A stretch of DNA of 64,000 nt from contig CM065710.1 of the NCBI GenBank assembly GCA_017654935.2, positions 30,353,405-30,417,404 of the forward strand, written 5' to 3'. This stretch comes from Phymorhynchus buccinoides. Taxonomy: Eukaryota; Mollusca; Gastropoda; Neogastropoda; Raphitomidae. Position numbers and translations under genes: made by a program. The notes beneath the pieces were generated by a model, which was not told the DNA's origin, made no database searches, and saw only the letters and a list, made by a program, of their open reading frames with translations. Below are positions 58,901 through 64,000 of the stretch, one piece after another; position 1 is the stretch's first letter; the number at the start of each line of letters is the position of its first letter.

Positions 58901-61900
58901 TGACCTACCCTACATCCCTGTTTTGGCCTGACCTACCCTACGCCCTGTTTTGGCCTGACCTACCCTACGCCCCTGTTTTGGCCTGACCTACCCTACATCC
59001 CTGTTTTGGCCTGACCTACCCTACATGTTTTGGCCTGACCTACCCTACATCCCTGTTTTGTCCTGACCTACCCTACGCCCCTGTTTTGGCCTGACCTACC
59101 CTACATCCCTGTTTTGTCCTGACCTACCCTACACCCCTGTTTTGTCCTGACCTACCCTACACCCCTGTTTTGTCCTGACCTACCCTACATCCCTGTTTTG
59201 TCCTGACCTACCCTACATCCCTGTTTTGTCCTGACCTACCCTACATCCCTGTTTTGTCCTGACCTACCCTACATCCCTGTTTTGTCCTGACCTACCCTAC
59301 ATCCCTGTTTTGTCCTGACCTACCCTACATCCCTGTTTTGGCCTGACCTACCCTACATCCCTGTTTTGTCCTGACCTACCCTACATCCCTGTTTTGTCCT
59401 GACCTACCCTACATCCCTGTTTTGTCCTGACCTACCCTACACCCCTCTTTTGGCCTGATCTACCCTACACCCCTGTTTTGGCCTGACCTACCCTACATCC
59501 CTGTTTTGGCCTGATCTACCCTACACCCCTGTTTTGTCCTGACCTACCCTACATCCCTGTTTTGGCCTGACCTACCCTACATCCCTGTTTTGGCCTGACC
59601 TACCCTACATCCCTGTTTTGGCCTGACCTACCCTACATCCCTGTTTTGTCCTGACCTACCCTACATCCCTGTTTTGGCCTGACCTACCCTACATCCCTGT
59701 TTTGGCCTGACCTACCCTACATCCCTGTTTTGGCCTGACCTACCCTACATCCCTGTTTGACCTGACCTACCCTACATCCCTGTTTTGTCCTGACCTACCC
59801 TACGCCCCTGTTTTGGCCTGACCTACCCTGCATCCCTGTTTTGGCCTGACCTACCCTACGCCCCTGTTTTGGCCTGACCTACCCTGCATCCCTGTTTTGG
59901 CCTGACCTACCCTACAACCCTGTTTTGGCCTGACCTACCCTACATCCCTGTTTTGGCCTGACCTACCCTACATCCCTGTTTTGGCCTGACCTACCCTACA
60001 TCCCTGTTTTGGCCTGACCTACCCTACATCCCTGTTTTGGCCTGACCTACCCTACAACCCTGTTTTGGCCTGACCTACCCTACATCCCTGTTTTGTCCTG
60101 ACCTACCCTACATCCCTGTTTTGTCCTGACCTACCCTACAACCCTGTTTTGGCCTGACCTACCCTACAACCCTGTTTTGTCCTGACCTACCCTACAACCC
60201 TGTTTTGGCCTGACCTACCCTACATCCCTGTTTTGGCCTGACCTACCCTACGCCCCTGTTTTGGCCTGACCTACCCTACATTCCAGTTTTGGCCTGACCT
60301 ACCCTACATCCCTGTTTTGGCCTGACCTACCCTACATCCCTGTTTTGGCCTGACCTACCCTACATCCCTGTTTTGGCCTGACCTACCCTACATCCCTGTT
60401 TTGGCCTGACCTACCCTACGCCCCTGTTTTGGCCTGACCTACCCTACATCCCTGTTTTGGCCTGACCTACCCTACGCCCCTGTTTTGGCCTGACCTACCC
60501 TACGCCCCTGTTTTGGCCTGACCTACCCTACGCCCCTGTTTTGGCCTGACCTACCCTACATCCCTGTTTTGGCCTGACCTACCCTACGCCCCTGTTTTGG
60601 CCTGACCTACCCTACGCCCCTGTTTTGGCCTGACCTACCCTACATCCCTGTTTTGGCCTGACCTACCCTACGCCCCTGTTTTGGCCTGACCTACCCTACG
60701 CCCCTGTTTTGGCCTGACCTACCCTACATCCCTGTTTTGGCCTGACCTACCCTACGCCCCTGTTTTGGCCTGACCTACCCTACGCCCCTGTTTTGGCCTG
60801 ACCTACCCTACGCCCCTGTTTTGGCCTGACCTACCCTACATCCCTGTTTTGGCCTGACCTACCCTACATCCCTGTTTTGGCCTGACCTACCCTACATCCC
60901 TGTTTTGGCCTGACCTACCCTACGCCCCTGTTTTGGCCTGACCTACCCTACGCCCCTGTTTTGGCCTGACCTACCCTACATCCCTGTTTTGTCCTGACCT
61001 ACCCTACATCCCTGTTTTGTCCTGACCTACCCTACATCCCTGTTTTGTCCTGACCTACCCTACATCCCTGTTTTGTCCTGACCTACCCTACATCCCTGTT
61101 TTGTCCTGACCTACCCTACATCCCTGTTTTGTCCTGACCTACCCTACACCCCTGTTTTGTCCTGACCTACCCTACATCCCTGTTTTGTCCTGACCTACCC
61201 TACACCCCTGTTTTGGCCTGATCTACCCTACACCCCTGTTTTGTCCTGACCTACCCTACATCCCTGTTTTGTCCTGACCTACCCTACATCCCTGTTTTGT
61301 CCTGACCTACCCTACATCCCTGTTTTGGCCTGATCTACCCTACACCCCTGTTTTGGCCTGACCTACCCTACATCCCTGTTTTGTCCTGACCTACCCTACA
61401 TCCCTGTTTTGTCCTGACCTACCCTACATCCCTGTTTTGTCCTGACCTACCCTACAACCCTGTTTTGGCCTGACCTACCCTACATCCCTGTTTTGGCCTG
61501 ACCTACCCTACATCCCTGTTTTGACCTGACCTACCCTACATCCCTGTTTTGTCCTGACCTACCCTACATCCCTGTTTTGTCCTGACCTACCCTACAACCC
61601 TGTTTTGGCCTGACCTACCCTACATCCCTGTTTTGACCTGACCTACCCTACATCCCTGTTTTGTCCTGACCTACCCTACGCCCCTGTTTTGGCCTGACCT
61701 ACCCTACATCCCTGTTTTGGCCTGACCTACCCTACAACCCTGTTTTGGCCTGACCTACCCTGCATCCCTGTTTTGGCCTGACCTACCCTACAACCCTGTT
61801 TTGGCCTGACCTACCCTACATCCCTGTTTTGGCCTGACCTACCCTACATCCCTGTTTTGTCCTGACCTACCCTACATCCCTGTTTTGTCCTGACCTACCC

Positions 61901-62692
61901 TACATCCCTGTTTTGTCCTGACCTACCCTACATCCCTGTTTTGGCCTGACCTACCCTACGCCCCTGTTTTGGCCTGACCTACCCTACATCCCTGTTTTGG
62001 CCTGACCTACCCTACGCCCCTGTTTTGGCCTGACCTACCCTACATCCCTGTTTTGGCCTGACCTACCCTACGCCCCTGTTTTGGCCTGACCTACCCTACG
62101 CCCCTGTTTTGGCCTGACCTACCCTACGCCCCTGTTTTGGCCTGACCTACCCTACATCCCTGTTTTGGCCTGACCTACCCTACATCCCTGTTTTGGCCTG
62201 ACCTACCCTACGCCCCTGTTTTGGCCTGACCTACCCTACATCCCTGTTTTGGCCTGACCTACCCTACGCCCCTGTTTTGGCCTGACCTACCCTACGCCCC
62301 TGTTTTGGCCTGACCTACCCTACATCCCTGTTTTGGCCTGACCTACCCTACGCCCCTGTTTTGGCCTGACCTACCCTACGCCCCTGTTTTGGCCTGACCT
62401 ACCCTACGCCCCTGTTTTGGCCTGACCTACCCTACAACCCTGTTTTGGCCTGACCTACCCTACATCCCTGTTTTGGCCTGACCTACCCTACGCCCCTGTT
62501 TTGGCCTGACCTACCCTACGCCCCTGTTTTGGCCTGACCTACCCTACGCCCCTGTTTTGGCCTGACCTACCCTACATCCCTGTTTTGGCCTGACCTACCC
62601 TACATCCCTGTTTTGGCCTGACCTACCCTACGCCCCTGTTTTGGCCTGACCTACCCTACGCCCCTGTTTTGACCTGACCTACCCTACATCGA
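55965..62692 (+). repeat. 6.7-kb 28-bp minisatellite
   Basis: The consensus unit is 'tgacctaccctacatccctg' plus 'ttttggcc', about 240 copies. Two sites vary systematically: GGCC versus GTCC, and ACATCCC / ACAACCC / ACACCCC / ACGCCCC. The first roughly 600 bp use older, shorter units with 'ttgcccc' and 'ttaccc'. GTCC dominates from about 56.6 to 58.0 kb, GGCC is commoner later, and ACGCCCC units are nearly confined to the part after 58.3 kb. Stray units follow at about 62963 and 63427. Confidence 0.95.
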
Positions 62693-62925
62693 AATTGAAC
62701 AAAGGGTAATTACTCTCTTTTTGTAATTAACTCCCCTCCACCAAAGTTGATTACGATACCATCCACCTAGCAGTGCGTGGTGGGTCAGAACCAAAGTGAG
62801 ACAAGCAAAGCATCATTCTTAAAAAAAGAATGTGCCAAGCTCGCCTTTATGACCCTCCACCCACACAGTACACATCATCAATGGTGGAGAGGACGACATA
62901 CAAACAAATCAACACATGTCCAAGA
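62693..62925 (-). repeat. Interspersed repeat, empty-site copy
   Basis: Reverse complement of 23010-23240 plus 23485-23530 ('caactttggtggaggggagt', single TTAA, then 'aaagagagtaattaccc'). It lacks the MITE that interrupts the copy at 23 kb. Confidence 0.65.
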
Positions 62926-63333
<408 letters not shown>

Positions 63334-63508
63334 TAAAACACTTTAAAAGTTGGTTTATGCTGGTGATGAGGATTGCTAACAAAAGGTATGAACTGAAAGG
63401 AGCTGAGAAAAGCCACTGTGCATGCCCTGAACTACCCTACACCCCCCGTTTTGCCCTGACCTACCCTACTCCATGGCTGCACCCACATCCCCGGACAGCG
63501 TGCAGGTT

Positions 63509-63592
63509 CTAGGTGCGGAAACTGCCGATCTCCTGCTTGAGTTTCTCGCGCTCGGGGATGACCCGATACTGGTCATGGCCGGGGACCCTGAA
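63509..63592 (-). CDS. Possible terminal coding exon or gene fragment (unknown product)
   Basis: In a GC-rich island of about 130 bp the minus strand reads FRVPGHDQYRVIPEREKLKQ, then EIGSFRT and a TAG stop. It is preceded on that strand by TTCCAG, a possible acceptor with a weak pyrimidine tract. The charged, helix-like composition looks protein-like, but I cannot name the family. The plus strand is also open here from an ATG at 63473 to a TAA at 63602-63604 (43 codons, starting MAAPTSPDSVQVLG), so the strand is uncertain. It could be the 3' end of a neighbouring gene lying to the right, or a captured fragment. Confidence 0.3.
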   Translation of the reverse strand, partial: FRVPGHDQYRVIPEREKLKQEIGSFRT

Positions 63593-63627
63593 CTGGAACC
63601 ATAATTATTAAACTGGTTGATATAGGC

Positions 63628-63630
<3 letters not shown>

Positions 63631-63694
<64 letters not shown>

Positions 63695-63809
63695 CGCGTG
63701 TGCGTGCGTGTGCGTTCGCGTGCGTGTGCGTGTGAGTGAGTGTGTGCGTGCGTGTGTGCGTATCTGTGTGCGTGTCTGTGTGCGTGTCTGTGTGCGTGTG
63801 CGCTTGTGA

Positions 63810-63840
<31 letters not shown>

Positions 63841-63901
63841 TGAGAGAGTATGTGTGTGTGTGAGAGAGTGAGAGAGAGAGAGTGTGTGTGCATGCGAGCG
63901 C

Positions 63902-63932
<31 letters not shown>

Positions 63933-63990
63933 TGAGTGTGTGTGTGTGTGTATAGCGTGTGTGTGCGTGCGTGCGCGTGTGTGTCTGTGT
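63631..63990 (+). repeat. (GT)n tract with GC/GA-rich variants
   Basis: About 360 bases of GT repeat with CGTGCG, GAGAGA and GCGCGC blocks, prone to Z-DNA formation. It runs nearly to the window end. Confidence 0.95.
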
Positions 63991-64000
63991 GTGTACCAGG

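Overview
The window is animal nuclear DNA with introns, very rich in (CT)n/(GT)n microsatellites, poly-G/C runs, short terminal-inverted-repeat elements, tRNA-derived SINEs and non-LTR retrotransposon tails. This looks like a lophotrochozoan, most probably a gastropod mollusc. The lineage is inferred from protein style and repeat style, not proven.

The only confidently recognised gene is a Gq-class heterotrimeric G protein alpha subunit (GNAQ/GNA11 orthologue) on the + strand. Seven coding exons lie at 3845-4029, 6053-6207, 10097-10225, 13532-13661, 16890-17043, 20610-20717 and 25267-25349. Every junction has AG/GT borders and the phases join without a break. They supply 944 coding bases. With an off-window first exon of the usual 136 coding bases the product would be 359 residues, in register with vertebrate Gq-alpha (Arg183, Gln209, Asn274, Val359). 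The C-terminus EYNLV is the Gq receptor-contact signature. The gene would couple receptors to phospholipase C-beta at the inner face of the plasma membrane.

The most unusual property is that the edges of five of these seven exons are echoed nearby in the introns as partial, splice-site-bearing copies. There are two copies of the exon 2 donor end, several of the exon 3 acceptor end, three of the exon 4 acceptor end, fifteen donor-bearing units plus a split copy of the exon 5 end, and one of the terminal exon. Some are open and in frame (a 51-base exon 2-like cassette, two exon 4 extensions, a terminal exon lacking the receptor-binding tail). Others would introduce stops.

Layout: 1-3844 is part of intron 1. 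Up to 25349 the introns hold TTAA-flanked piggyBac-like MITEs (one nested, one with a paralogous empty site in this window), hAT-like TIR elements, foldback elements with telomere-like TTAGGG cores, mariner-like TA-flanked MITEs, a SINE, LINE tails and several minisatellites. From 25350 to about 27.6 kb is probable 3' UTR/downstream DNA, with a long (CT)n tract and a 132-bp repeat. From 27.6 kb to the end I recognise no complete gene: only MITEs, palindromes, SINEs, a perfectly homogeneous 16 x 76-bp array (47051-48266), a 6.7-kb 28-bp minisatellite (55965-62692) and, near the end, a short GC-rich coding-like island (63473-63604). Lengths of the long homopolymers and dinucleotide tracts may be assembly-limited.
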